Below, one piece after another: positions 53,168 through 61,528 of a stretch of DNA of 64,000 nt. Positions within the stretch are counted from its first letter, which is position 1, and each line of letters opens with the position of its first letter. Origin of the DNA: Chryseobacterium sp. IHB B 17019 (GTDB lineage: Bacteria; Bacteroidota; Bacteroidia; Flavobacteriales; Weeksellaceae). The DNA is taken from assembly GCF_001456155.1 (NCBI RefSeq), contig NZ_CP013293.1, forward strand, positions 930,001-994,000. The letters run 5' to 3'. The notes beneath the pieces were generated by a model that worked only from the letters and a program-made list of their open reading frames with translations, searched no databases and was not told where the DNA came from. Both the position numbers and the translations under genes were made by a program.

Positions 53168-54475
53168 CTAGTATGCTACTTCCATTTTCACTTTCTTGCC
53201 CTTTAATTTTTCATTACTTAATTTCCTGAGGACTGCATTTACTTTATTCCTTGAAACAGCAACATAAGAGGTAGTATCTTTTACTTCGATCAAACCAAGC
53301 TCTTCTTTTTGAAGTTCGCCTTTTTTGATAAGATAGCCCACAATATCCACTTTATTGACCTTATCTTTTTTACCTGCACTGATATAAATCGTCTGGAAAG
53401 GCGTTTTCTCAGGAACTTTATTGAACCCAGCAACGCTTTCTTCCGGAGTATTGTTTTTTATGAAAGGAAAATTTTCATCTTCGGTCATGATTAAATAAGC
53501 GAAACCTTTGGCATTCATCCTCGCGGTACGGCCGTTTCTGTGGATAAAAGCATCTTCTTTCGGAGGTAGCTGATAATGAACGATAGATTCCACTTCCGGA
53601 ACGTCCAAACCTCTTGACGCTAAGTCGGTTGTGATCAGAATTCTCGCGGAATCATTCCTGAATTTCAGTAAAGCACGTTCTCTTTCGTCCTGTTCCATTC
53701 CGCCGTGGAAAGTTTCCCTGTCGATTCCTTTTTCAGCTAAAAGGTCAGAGATACGGTCGACAGCTTCACGGTGATTACAGAAAATCAAAGTTCTTTTGTT
53801 GCCTATTTTACAGATCAGATGGAAAAGAGTGTCCAGTTTTTCTTCTGAAGTCGTCATTACTTTTCTTAACTGAATATCGGGTTTTGCTTCACTTAATTTT
53901 AAAAAATCAATAACTTTTTCATTCTTCAATCCTGTGAATTTTGGAATTTCATCCATTGCCGTTGCGGAAGTCAGGATTCTTTGAGAAGTATTTTTTAATG
54001 AATTTAAAATATATTCCATATCCTCATGAAAACCGAGTTCCAATGCTTTATCAAATTCATCTAAAACCAAAGTTTTAATAGTTTTCGGGTCAAAATTATT
54101 GTTTCTTAAATGGTAAGCAACTCTTCCCGGCGTCCCGATCAACACGGCCGGGGCTTCAATTAAGTTATTGACTTCAATTTTTTTATCGTGACCGCCATAG
54201 CAGACAGAAACTTTAAAATCCGTTCCCATTGATTTGAAAACCTGCTCGATCTGCAACGCTAGTTCTCTCGCAGGAACCAAAATTAAAGCCTGAATTCCCG
54301 AAGTGTTTTTTTTCAGATTTCTAAGCATTGGAAATAAAAATCCAAGAGTTTTTCCTGATCCGGTAGGAGAGAGTAAAACGATATCAGTCTCGTTTTCAGA
54401 AGCTTTATATATAGATTTCTGCATCTGATTCATATCCTGAATCTGCAGTTTGTCATAGATTGATTGTAGTTCCAT
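53168..54475 (-). CDS. DEAD-box RNA helicase with DbpA-type RNA-binding domain
   Basis: A 435-residue helicase. Motif I is SPTGSGKT (36-43), motif Ia PARELALQ, motif II DEFD (139-142) instead of DEAD, motif III SATA, and motif VI HRNGRTARM. The C-terminal 75 residues (from about FQTIYISAGKKDKVNKVDIVG) match the DbpA RNA-binding domain, which in E. coli binds 23S rRNA hairpin 92 during large-subunit assembly. Similar factors help ribosome biogenesis, so that is the likely role. It converges on the SMP-30 gene across the inverted-repeat element and is otherwise alone. Confidence 0.9.
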   Translation of the reverse strand: MELQSIYDKLQIQDMNQMQKSIYKASENETDIVLLSPTGSGKTLGFLFPMLRNLKKNTSGIQALILVPARELALQIEQVFKSMGTDFKVSVCYGGHDKKIEVNNLIEAPAVLIGTPGRVAYHLRNNNFDPKTIKTLVLDEFDKALELGFHEDMEYILNSLKNTSQRILTSATAMDEIPKFTGLKNEKVIDFLKLSEAKPDIQLRKVMTTSEEKLDTLFHLICKIGNKRTLIFCNHREAVDRISDLLAEKGIDRETFHGGMEQDERERALLKFRNDSARILITTDLASRGLDVPEVESIVHYQLPPKEDAFIHRNGRTARMNAKGFAYLIMTEDENFPFIKNNTPEESVAGFNKVPEKTPFQTIYISAGKKDKVNKVDIVGYLIKKGELQKEELGLIEVKDTTSYVAVSRNKVNAVLRKLSNEKLKGKKVKMEVAY

Positions 54476-54590
54476 GCTGCAAAGGTAGTGAATTCGAGTT
54501 TTAGAGGTTTGAGAGTTTTAGGGTTATAGTATTTAATTTTATGAGGGCAAAAAATAAATTAATCTTAAACAAAAACACATTAGCCGTAAC

Positions 54591-54621
54591 AAAAAAGGAT
54601 GCCGTTGCAATCGGGGCTAGG
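54591..54621 (-). repeat. CCTAGCCCCGATTGCA dispersed repeat, copy 1
   Basis: On the minus strand this reads CCTAGCCCCGATTGCAACGG and then ATCCTTTTTT. The same start occurs on the plus strand at 60931-60946, with a diverged version at 54947. Confidence 0.65.
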
Positions 54622-54648
54622 TGCTTGTCGCTGTTTCAATTATCCCAA

Positions 54649-54808
54649 TAACCACAACATTTGTCATCCTGAAAGGATCTCTTCAATATTAGTTATGTTT
54701 TAGGTAATTGTGAGGAGCGAAGTGACGAAGCAATCTCATTATATTATTTAGGTTAATATTTTATTATTAACTGTCAAGACCCTTTCAGGATGACAAATGT
54801 TGTGGTTA
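54649..54808. repeat. 160-bp element with perfect 28-bp inverted repeats (TCATCCTGAAAGG family, copy 2)
   Basis: Arms 54649-54676 and 54781-54808 are perfect 28-nt inverted repeats (outer end TAACCACAACAT, inner end TTGTCATCCTGAAAGG). The inner 16 bases are shared with the element at 23297. The centre carries GAGGAGCGAAGTGACGAAGC, then AATCTC, a string I recall from many bacterial intergenic repeats. No ORF inside. Confidence 0.85.
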
Positions 54809-54878
54809 GGCCTAGTGTTTTATTACAATAATTTTCTGAATTATGTTCGCGATAACGACGACAAAGTTCTAGGTGAGA

Positions 54879-54933
54879 ATTCCCCTCCTCTGGTGGGGTG
54901 GCGGAAATTCAAGAATTTTTGACGGGGTGGTTT
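54879..54933 (+). repeat. CCCCTCC...GACGGGGTGG intergenic repeat unit
   Basis: A 55-bp unit beginning ATTCCCCTCCTCTGGTGGGG and ending TTTTTGACGGGGTGGTTTC. GC-rich ends flank an AATTCAAGAATT palindrome. It looks like a type of repeat I recall from Flavobacteriia; only one copy is seen here. Confidence 0.5.
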
Positions 54934-54943
54934 CAACAGTATC

Positions 54944-55037
54944 ATTTCCTAGCCCAGTAATGATAACCCCGCAGTAGCGAAGAAAAAAGCGATGGAACGA
55001 AGAGTATGAGTGGATAGCTGGAAAAGCTTCTAAAAAA
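54944..55037 (+). repeat. CCTAGCCC dispersed repeat, copy 2
   Basis: Begins ATTTCCTAGCCC and ends ATAGCTGGAAAAGCTTC then TAAAAAA. Same plan as 60927-61005 (start ATTTCCTAGCCCCG, end AAATAGCTTCTAAAA), with a diverged middle. Confidence 0.6.
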
Positions 55038-55099
55038 TAATTAAACCTTTGGGTTTGATTATGAGGGAGTTAAGTGTTGTTTTGGGATCTTTGAAACTG

Positions 55100-55130
55100 T
55101 TGTTTATATAAAATAAATTCACTATCTTTG
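55100..55130 (+). promoter_or_regulatory. Promoter of rpsA
   Basis: TTG (55100-55102), 20-nt spacer, TATCTTTG (55123-55130), exact Bacteroidota consensus. It lies 120 bp before the rpsA start, giving an untranslated leader of roughly 110-115 nt. Confidence 0.75.
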
Positions 55131-55250
55131 CACCCACTTTTGTGGCGAAAGGTTTGAAGAGTAAATTATTATAAATTAATTACTTCCGTATTTTTTAATC
55201 CGCATTTATTCAGACCGTTAAAAAAGAAGGAATACAAATTTTATTAGAAA

Positions 55251-57053
55251 ATGTCAAAAGAGACAAATTCAGCAGAGGTTATTTTAAACCAAAACGTAGC
55301 ACCGGAACAATTTGATTGGGATTCATTCGAATCAGGTCTTGATGCAGATGCGAGAAAAGAAAAAAGCGATCTTGAAGAAATCTATAACGGATCTCTTAGC
55401 AGCTTAAACGACAACGATGTTATCGTAGGTAAAGTTGTAAGATTGACAGACAAAGAAGCTATCGTAGACATCGATTTCAAATCTGAAGGTGTTATTTCTC
55501 TTAACGAATTCCGTTACAACCCAGGCCTTAAAGTAGGTGATGATGTTGAAGTAATGGTAGACAGAAGAGAAGACAAAACAGGACAGTTACAATTATCTCA
55601 CAGAAAAGCTAGAACGCTTAAAGCTTGGGATAGAGTAAACGAGCTTCACGAAACTGGAGAAATAGTAAACGGTTTTGTAAAATCAAGAACTAAAGGAGGT
55701 ATGATCGTTGACGTACACGGAATCGAAGCATTCTTACCTGGTTCTCAGATCGACGTTAAGCCAATTAAAGATTACGATCAGTTTGTAGGTAAAACTATGG
55801 AATTCAAAGTTGTGAAAATCAACCCTGAGTTCAAAAACGTAGTTGTATCTCACAAAGCATTGATCGAAGCAGATATCGAAGGTCAGAAAAAAGAAATCAT
55901 CGCTCAGTTAGAAAAAGGACAAGTTCTTGAAGGTACTGTTAAGAATATTACTTCTTACGGTGTATTCATCGACCTTGGAGGTGTTGATGGATTGATCCAC
56001 ATTACAGACCTTTCTTGGTCTAGAGTGAACCACCCATCTGAAATCCTTGAGGACGGACAGACTGTAAAAGTTGTTATCCTTGACTTTGATGATGAGAAAA
56101 CAAGAATCCAATTGGGTATGAAGCAATTAGAAGCTCATCCTTGGGATGCTCTTTCTGCTGACATGAAAGTAGGTGACAAAGTAAAAGGAAAAGTAGTAGT
56201 TCTTGCTGACTATGGTGCATTCGTAGAAATCGCTCCAGGTGTAGAAGGATTGATCCACGTTTCTGAAATGTCTTGGTCTACTCACTTGAGATCTGCAGGT
56301 GACTTCGTAAAAGTAGGTGATGAGGTAGAAGCTGAAGTACTTACTTTAGATAGAGACGAAAGAAAAATTTCTCTTGGTATCAAACAATTATCTAAAGATC
56401 CATGGGAAAATATCGAAACTAAATATCCTGTAGGTTCTAAGCATGTAGGAACTGTAAGAAACTTCACAAACTTTGGTGTATTCGTAGAGTTGGAAGAAGG
56501 TATCGACGGTTTGATCTACATCTCTGATCTTTCTTGGACTAAGAAAATCAAGCACCCGTCTGAGTTCTGCGCAGTTGGTGATAAATTAGATGTTATCGTT
56601 CTTGAGCTTGATATCCAGGCTAGAAGATTATCTCTAGGTCACAAGCAATTGACAGACAACCCTTGGGATGCATTCGAAACTAAGTATGCTGAAGGAACTA
56701 TCCACGCTGGTAAAGCGGTAGAAGTTCACGATAAAGGTGCTTCTGTACAATTTGAAGATGTTGAGGTTGAAGCATTCTGCCCTTCAAGATTATTAGAGAA
56801 AGAAGATGGATCTAAAATCAAAAAAGGTGAAGAAGCTGATTTCAAAGTAATCGAATTCAACAAAGAATTCAAGAGAGTAGTAGTTTCTCACACAGGTATC
56901 TTCAGAGATGAAGAGAAGAAAAACTCTAGAGAAGCTTCTAACAACAATAGATCTAATAACAATACATCTTCTTCAAACAACGAAGAAAGATCAACTCTTG
57001 GAGATATTGATGCATTAGCAGAATTGAAAAGAAAAATGGAAGAAGGTAAATAA
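55251..57053 (+). CDS. rpsA: 30S ribosomal protein S1
   Basis: A 600-residue RNA-binding protein that brings mRNA to the 30S subunit, which matters in Bacteroidota where Shine-Dalgarno use is weak. Six S1 (OB-fold) domains are visible, starting at about residues 56, 137, 223, 307, 393 and 480; domains 3-5 carry the strong signatures GVDGLIHITDLSW, GVEGLIHVSEMSW and GIDGLIYISDLSW. The N-terminal acidic region (EQFDWDSFESGLDADARKEK) and the Asn/Ser-rich tail (NNNRSNNNTSSSNN) are typical of this phylum. It has its own promoter, long leader and terminator. Codon use is biased as for a highly expressed gene. Confidence 0.97.
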   Translation: MSKETNSAEVILNQNVAPEQFDWDSFESGLDADARKEKSDLEEIYNGSLSSLNDNDVIVGKVVRLTDKEAIVDIDFKSEGVISLNEFRYNPGLKVGDDVEVMVDRREDKTGQLQLSHRKARTLKAWDRVNELHETGEIVNGFVKSRTKGGMIVDVHGIEAFLPGSQIDVKPIKDYDQFVGKTMEFKVVKINPEFKNVVVSHKALIEADIEGQKKEIIAQLEKGQVLEGTVKNITSYGVFIDLGGVDGLIHITDLSWSRVNHPSEILEDGQTVKVVILDFDDEKTRIQLGMKQLEAHPWDALSADMKVGDKVKGKVVVLADYGAFVEIAPGVEGLIHVSEMSWSTHLRSAGDFVKVGDEVEAEVLTLDRDERKISLGIKQLSKDPWENIETKYPVGSKHVGTVRNFTNFGVFVELEEGIDGLIYISDLSWTKKIKHPSEFCAVGDKLDVIVLELDIQARRLSLGHKQLTDNPWDAFETKYAEGTIHAGKAVEVHDKGASVQFEDVEVEAFCPSRLLEKEDGSKIKKGEEADFKVIEFNKEFKRVVVSHTGIFRDEEKKNSREASNNNRSNNNTSSSNNEERSTLGDIDALAELKRKMEEGK

Positions 57054-57076
57054 TCCTTGATTCATTTATAATATTG

Positions 57077-57103
57077 AAGCCACTCGTTTGAGTGGCTTTT
57101 TTT
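57077..57103 (+). terminator. Rho-independent terminator of rpsA
   Basis: Nine-bp perfect stem (AAGCCACTC/GAGTGGCTT), loop GTTT, then seven T. Confidence 0.9.
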
Positions 57104-57210
57104 ATGTTTAATTTTAAAGTATTTCAATTAAATAGTTAAAATTTTAAATTTTATTTCACTAAATAAAGAAAAAAAATATTATTTTAGACAAACCAAAACA
57201 AACTTTAACT

Positions 57211-58695
57211 ATGAAAAAAGCATTTTTATTTTTGCTTATGACATTTCTTATGTCATTAAACGCACTAAAAGCCCAGTCTCAGGGTGGAGATTACGTTATT
57301 ATTATGGATAACAGTGGATCCATTACACCATATTATGATGATATGGAGAAAAGTGTACACAGGCTCGTTGATCAGATTCTTGGTTGTAATGAAAAGAACA
57401 GAGTTTCTGTCGTGCATTACGGAACAGGCCTTCATAATCAGGGTAATCCCACATACGCACCGAGAATCTACATTGAATCCGACTTTACAAATGATCCAAC
57501 AACAGCTCACAGCTTCACAAGAAGATTAAATGTTGGAGACCATTTTCATGAAGCACTTGGGTTAGTTGGTAATGCAATTGACAATATCTCGAACATAAAC
57601 ATTGTAAGTCCGCAAACTACATTAAACAGAGATTATTCACAACCCCTTAAAGTGGTTGTCTTCACAGATGGAGGCAGGGGAGCCGGCGACCTTAACGCAG
57701 GATCTTACCTGGTGAATTACTACAATCCTACCATGAATACGGCGGCGGCTTTTAGTAATATAAATGATTTTAAAGTTAATAGAAAAGCTATTTTTGCAGT
57801 TGTACACATGAGCTATGATACAGCTTCTACGGAAGCGGGTGCAGCAATTGCCAGTGTAGGAGGTTCTTATATGGGAAATATTGAAGTGCAGCCGGGAGAT
57901 CCTCAGAATAACAATATTCCGAGAATGTATTACCCAAGAACCAACTTTGTGATGAGTGATCAGGATATCAAGGAAATTGTCATAGATATTTGCGATTATT
58001 CTTGGGGTGGCGGTTCTGTTCAGTTCTGGCATGAGTCTAATATGTGTAATTTAAATTCAGTACAATCGGTTTATGGAAATTACTACCTTCCGCCTGGGGC
58101 TAATTTTGGAGCTTTAAAATTATTCCTAAGAGATATTGCAACAGGTAACGAAGTTCCGGTAGACTATAACCCGACTTTCACAGGAACAGATTTCTACGAA
58201 TGGCTTACTACGGCAGCTTTTCCTTCTCCACCAACTTCCGGACAGCACAAATTTATAATGAGGTTATACTACGAAGTAGGAGGAGTTCAGTATATTGCAA
58301 CTTCACTAAACCAATATCCGTTCTTCCCAATTGATTTTGATATGTCTTGCTCCAAAATGGCACCATCTTCAAGCTCAAAAAGAATTCAAAACGATCAGAT
58401 CGACAGAAATGCAGATCCAAACCATGTAAAAAAAGACATCACTGTTACTGAAACGAAACAATTCCAATTGAGTCCAAATCCTACTCAAGGGACATTTAAA
58501 ATTGTTTTAAATGAAGGTTTTGAAAATGGAACAGTTGACGTTACTGATCTTAGCGGAAACAAAGTATATACAACGTCTTTTAAACAACAAAAAGAAATTG
58601 ATGTAGATTTAACGAACCAAAAAGAGGGAATTTATCTTGTCAAAATAATTTCCAATCAGGGCGAAATATATGCAGAAAAGCTAATTAAAAAATAA
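57211..58695 (+). CDS. von Willebrand factor A domain protein with T9SS type A sorting domain
   Basis: A 494-residue secreted protein. Signal peptide residues 1-21 (LNALKAQ). The vWA domain (about 25-265) has the metal-ion-dependent adhesion site start Asp33-x-Ser35-x-Ser37 (IMDNSGSITP) and the later VVFTDGG strand with the conserved Asp. A beta-sandwich follows, then a serine-rich linker and a type A sorting domain (LSPNPTQGTFKIVL, VTDLSGNKVYT, EGIYLVKII, KLIKK). The vWA domain suggests divalent metal-dependent binding to protein ligands on the outside of the cell. Single-gene unit with its own terminator. Confidence 0.93.
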   Translation: MKKAFLFLLMTFLMSLNALKAQSQGGDYVIIMDNSGSITPYYDDMEKSVHRLVDQILGCNEKNRVSVVHYGTGLHNQGNPTYAPRIYIESDFTNDPTTAHSFTRRLNVGDHFHEALGLVGNAIDNISNINIVSPQTTLNRDYSQPLKVVVFTDGGRGAGDLNAGSYLVNYYNPTMNTAAAFSNINDFKVNRKAIFAVVHMSYDTASTEAGAAIASVGGSYMGNIEVQPGDPQNNNIPRMYYPRTNFVMSDQDIKEIVIDICDYSWGGGSVQFWHESNMCNLNSVQSVYGNYYLPPGANFGALKLFLRDIATGNEVPVDYNPTFTGTDFYEWLTTAAFPSPPTSGQHKFIMRLYYEVGGVQYIATSLNQYPFFPIDFDMSCSKMAPSSSSKRIQNDQIDRNADPNHVKKDITVTETKQFQLSPNPTQGTFKIVLNEGFENGTVDVTDLSGNKVYTTSFKQQKEIDVDLTNQKEGIYLVKIISNQGEIYAEKLIKK

Positions 58696-58724
58696 TTATA
58701 ATAATCACATACGATTTAAGAGTC

Positions 58725-58755
58725 GGCGCAAATTTATTTGCGCCAATTTTTTTTA
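58725..58755 (+). terminator. Rho-independent terminator after vWA gene
   Basis: Eight-bp perfect stem (GGCGCAAA/TTTGCGCC), 4-nt loop, then AATTTTTTTT. Confidence 0.88.
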
Positions 58756-58797
58756 TCTATCACTACAGTCATTCCAATTATTTCAATGAATAAATTG

Positions 58798-58805
58798 TAA
58801 CTTTG
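58798..58805 (+). promoter_or_regulatory. -7 promoter element of the EamA transporter gene
   Basis: TAACTTTG fits TAnnTTTG and lies 20 bp before the start. No TTG at the usual spacing. Confidence 0.4.
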
Positions 58806-58825
58806 CAGGCTGTTTAAAGTGAATT

Positions 58826-59806
58826 ATGGAGAAGAAAAATATACTAAAAGGAGTTTTATTTGTAGGAATTGGTGCTAGTATATATGGTATGTTGGCGACT
58901 TTTGTTAAGCTTGCCTATCAGGAAGGTTATACGACTTCGGAGGTTACAACTTCACAATTCTTATTAGGTTTAGTAGGGCTTTTAATACTGAATTTTATTC
59001 AAACTATTACATCAAAAAAAACATTGCCTTCACCCACCGGAAAAGAATTTACTGGTTTATTAGTAGCTGGAACTTCTTTAGGATGCACCAGCTTATTCTA
59101 TTACCTTGCTGTTCAGTATATTAATGTTTCTATTGCGATTGTACTATTGATGCAGTCAGTATGGTTTAGTGTGGTCGTCGAAAGTTTTATAACGAAAAAA
59201 ATACCTAATGCACGAAAAATTGTTTCGGTAATTATTGTTTTGGTGGGAACCGTTCTGGCAACTAATCTCATAAATACGGAAATTAATCTCGATTTCAAGG
59301 GTATTTTCTGGGGATTAATGGCCGCCGCTTCTTACACCGCGACTATGTTCACATCGAACACTTTGGCGATACGCTTACCTGTTTTCAGGAAGAGTATTAT
59401 TATGCTTTCGGGCGGGTCAATTGTTGTTTTTGTGTTTCTGTTTTTTGCTCAGATCGGGCCTTTGCATTTCGATGCTCTAAAATCAATTTATTTAAATTTT
59501 ACTGAAAATACAGAACATATCCACTCTTTCCGTTATTCGATTCTTTGGAAATATGGTTTTGTTTTGGCATTGTTTGGAACCATCATTCCGCCGATTTTAT
59601 TTAATATTGGTTTCCCCAATGCAGGTTTGGGATTGGGAAGTATCGTTTCTTCACTGGAGCTTCCGGTTTCTGTGACAATGGCTTTTATTTTGTTGGGTGA
59701 AAAAGTGATCTTTGTTCAATGGTTGGGAATTGTTTTGATTCTTTTTGCTATTGTTCTGATGAATCTGCCTTCTCAGAAAAAGTATACAATGGCTGAGGCT
59801 TCTTAA
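58826..59806 (+). CDS. EamA/DMT family membrane transporter
   Basis: A 326-residue inner-membrane protein with ten hydrophobic helices arranged as two EamA repeats (about residues 8-142 and 155-316), the drug/metabolite transporter fold. The N-terminal repeat has GASIYGMLATFVKLAY and a Y-rich third helix (CTSLFYYLAVQYINVSIAIV); the second repeat ends with ELPVSVTMAFILLGEKV, a typical helix-9 signature. Members export amino acids, nucleotides or drugs, and the substrate here cannot be inferred. It is flanked by terminators on both sides, so it is a single-gene unit. Confidence 0.92.
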   Translation: MEKKNILKGVLFVGIGASIYGMLATFVKLAYQEGYTTSEVTTSQFLLGLVGLLILNFIQTITSKKTLPSPTGKEFTGLLVAGTSLGCTSLFYYLAVQYINVSIAIVLLMQSVWFSVVVESFITKKIPNARKIVSVIIVLVGTVLATNLINTEINLDFKGIFWGLMAAASYTATMFTSNTLAIRLPVFRKSIIMLSGGSIVVFVFLFFAQIGPLHFDALKSIYLNFTENTEHIHSFRYSILWKYGFVLALFGTIIPPILFNIGFPNAGLGLGSIVSSLELPVSVTMAFILLGEKVIFVQWLGIVLILFAIVLMNLPSQKKYTMAEAS

Positions 59807-59839
59807 AAAATCTTAATTAAATTAAAAATAACTATAAAT

Positions 59840-59869
59840 AACCGTTTCTTTTGAATCGGTTTTTTTTAA
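59840..59869 (+). terminator. Rho-independent terminator after EamA gene
   Basis: Imperfect stem AACCGTTTC/GAATCGGTT followed by eight T. Confidence 0.7.
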
Positions 59870-59893
59870 TTTTAATACCTAAATATACTTTTC

Positions 59894-60889
59894 ATGAAAA
59901 ATTTTAAGAATGCTGTTACTGTTTTAATGCTATCGATTGCTTCAAATTTTATGTTTTCTCAGGTAAAACCCCTGGATGCTGAACTTACTAATTATCAATA
60001 TCCCTACGAAGTTCATTTTCTGAATTTTAAATCTCAAAATAACGACCTGAAAATGGAGTATATGGATGTAAAACCTAAAGTATCAAACGGAAAAACAATC
60101 ATGCTTCTTCATGGAAAAAATTTTAACGGAGCGTATTGGGAGAAGACAGCAAAAGATCTTTCAAATAAAGGTTTCAGGGTGATTATTCCGGATCAGATTG
60201 GGTTTGGAAAGTCTTCAAAACCTCAAAGCTATCAGTTTTCGTTTTCACAATTGGCAGAGAATACAAAAGCCATTCTGGATGAATTGAAAATTGATAAAAC
60301 TATTGTTTTGGGTCACTCAATGGGCGGAATGGTAGCAACCAGGTTTGCTCTGCTATACCCGAATATGGTTCAGAAATTAATCCTCGAAAATCCAATCGGA
60401 TTAGAAGATTATAAAACTTTTGCCTCATATCAGACAATTGATCAGGCGTATCAGTCGGAATTAAAAAATACGGCGGAAACATATAAAAATTATCAACTAA
60501 AATTTTATTACGACAACAAATGGAAGGCAGAATATCAGCCGTGGCTGGATTTAATTGCCGGCTGGACCTTACATCCCGATTACCCGAAAGTAGCCTGGGA
60601 TGCAGCTTTAACATCAGATATGATTTATAATCAACCGGTTTGTTATGAGTTTAAAAATATAAAAACGCCAACATTATTAATTATCGGTACAAGAGACAGA
60701 ACGGCGATAGGAAAGGATAGGGCTCCAAAAGAGCTTCAGCCGAAAATGGGGCAGTACCAGGAATTGGGAAAGAAAACCCAACAGCAAATTCAGGGCTCAA
60801 AATTAGTTGAGCTGGATAATGTGGGACACCTTCCGCATATTGAAGTTTATGATAAATTCTGGAATGCTTTGTATGATTTTATTAAGTAG
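59894..60889 (+). CDS. Secreted alpha/beta hydrolase
   Basis: A 331-residue hydrolase with a signal peptide (about 1-23, SNFMFSQ), so it acts in the periplasm or outside. The alpha/beta fold shows the oxyanion HGKNFNG, the strand VIIPDQIGFGKSSKP, the nucleophile elbow GHSMGGMVA (catalytic Ser), the acid in IIGTRDRT and the histidine in NVGHLPH. This set is typical of esterases, lipases or epoxide-type hydrolases; the substrate is unknown. It is a single-gene unit, followed by a repeat element before the rplS terminator. Confidence 0.9.
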   Translation: MKNFKNAVTVLMLSIASNFMFSQVKPLDAELTNYQYPYEVHFLNFKSQNNDLKMEYMDVKPKVSNGKTIMLLHGKNFNGAYWEKTAKDLSNKGFRVIIPDQIGFGKSSKPQSYQFSFSQLAENTKAILDELKIDKTIVLGHSMGGMVATRFALLYPNMVQKLILENPIGLEDYKTFASYQTIDQAYQSELKNTAETYKNYQLKFYYDNKWKAEYQPWLDLIAGWTLHPDYPKVAWDAALTSDMIYNQPVCYEFKNIKTPTLLIIGTRDRTAIGKDRAPKELQPKMGQYQELGKKTQQQIQGSKLVELDNVGHLPHIEVYDKFWNALYDFIK

Positions 60890-60926
60890 GAAAGTTGTCT
60901 GAAAGGAAGCTGGAGGTTTAATTCAC

Positions 60927-61005
60927 ATTTCCTAGCCCCGATTGCAGCGAAAATCCTTTTTTGAAAAAAAAGATTGCAGCAGAAAGCGGGAAATAGCTTC
61001 TAAAA
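60927..61005 (+). repeat. CCTAGCCCCGATTGCA dispersed repeat, copy 3
   Basis: A 79-bp unit: ATTTCCTAGCCCCGATTGCA, central A/T run around ATCC, then a second ATTGCAGC and end GGGAAATAGCTTCTAAAA. It shares its start and end with 54944-55037 and, inverted, its start with 54591-54621. Confidence 0.65.
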
Positions 61006-61043
61006 TAAATAAATCTGCAATTAGACGTAGTCAAAAAAACTCC

Positions 61044-61082
61044 AAATAAAAAGAGGCTGCTCAAATTTGAACAGCCTCTTTT
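61044..61082 (-). terminator. Rho-independent terminator of rplS
   Basis: On the minus strand, stem AAAAGAGGCTG with its complement around a TCAAATTTGA centre, followed by T-rich DNA, 20 bp after the stop. The A/T run on the other side may let it work on both strands. Confidence 0.82.
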
Positions 61083-61102
61083 CGTATGTATTGTTGTCTG
61101 AA

Positions 61103-61459
61103 TTATTTCTTTTTGTAAGCAGCGTCTTTAATTCTCGCTTTTTTACCTCTAAGATCTCTGAAGTAGTAGATTCTAGATCTTCTAACTTTACCTCTTCTGT
61201 CAACTTCAATTTTCTGTAAAGCAGGCATGTTGATAGGGAATACTCTCTCAACACCTACATCACCAGACATTTTTCTGATTGTAAAAGTTTTTGTAGAACC
61301 AGTACCTCTTAATTGGATTACTGTTCCTTTGAAGAACTGAGTTCTTGTTTTTTGTCCTTCTTTAATTTCGTAATACACAGTAATTGTATCACCTGCTTTG
61401 AATTCAGGGAATTCTTTTTTCGCAATGTACTTGTCTTGTACGTACTTTAATAAATCCAT
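61103..61459 (-). CDS. rplS: 50S ribosomal protein L19
   Basis: A 118-residue ribosomal protein that sits at the interface of the 30S and 50S subunits. The sequence is the standard L19: FKAGDTITVYYEIKEGQKTR, QFFKGTVIQLRGTG, TFTIRKMSGDVGVERVFPIN, and RRGKVRRSRIYYFRDLRGKK. Length is normal. It is transcribed alone here, with a good promoter and a terminator; the rpsP-rimM-trmD partners of many bacteria are not adjacent in this window. Confidence 0.97.
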   Translation of the reverse strand: MDLLKYVQDKYIAKKEFPEFKAGDTITVYYEIKEGQKTRTQFFKGTVIQLRGTGSTKTFTIRKMSGDVGVERVFPINMPALQKIEVDRRGKVRRSRIYYFRDLRGKKARIKDAAYKKK

Positions 61460-61528
61460 TATTAATAAAATAAAATGTTAAAGCTAAGCAACTTACACGT
61501 TCTTCGTCAGAGGTTGAATAACAGGTTG

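Larger units (their letters stand above)
54476..55099. other. Long non-coding region with clustered repeat elements
   Basis: No gene is seen in this stretch before the rpsA promoter. It holds, left to right, a minus-strand CCTAGCCCCGATTGCA unit, a 160-bp element with perfect 28-bp inverted repeats, a GACGGGGTGG-type unit, and a longer CCTAGCCC unit. It is more GC-rich in places than other gaps in the window. No tRNA-like or ORF structure was found. Confidence 0.7.

Noticed and set aside
54841..55040. Possible tRNA or structured RNA gene in the GC-richer part of the gap
   Set aside because: No cloverleaf, no T-loop GTTCGA-type sequence and no CCA end; the GC-rich parts are explained by repeat units.
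61021..61254. A 77-codon minus-strand frame overlapping rplS
   Set aside because: Runs through the rplS terminator and is out of frame with L19.
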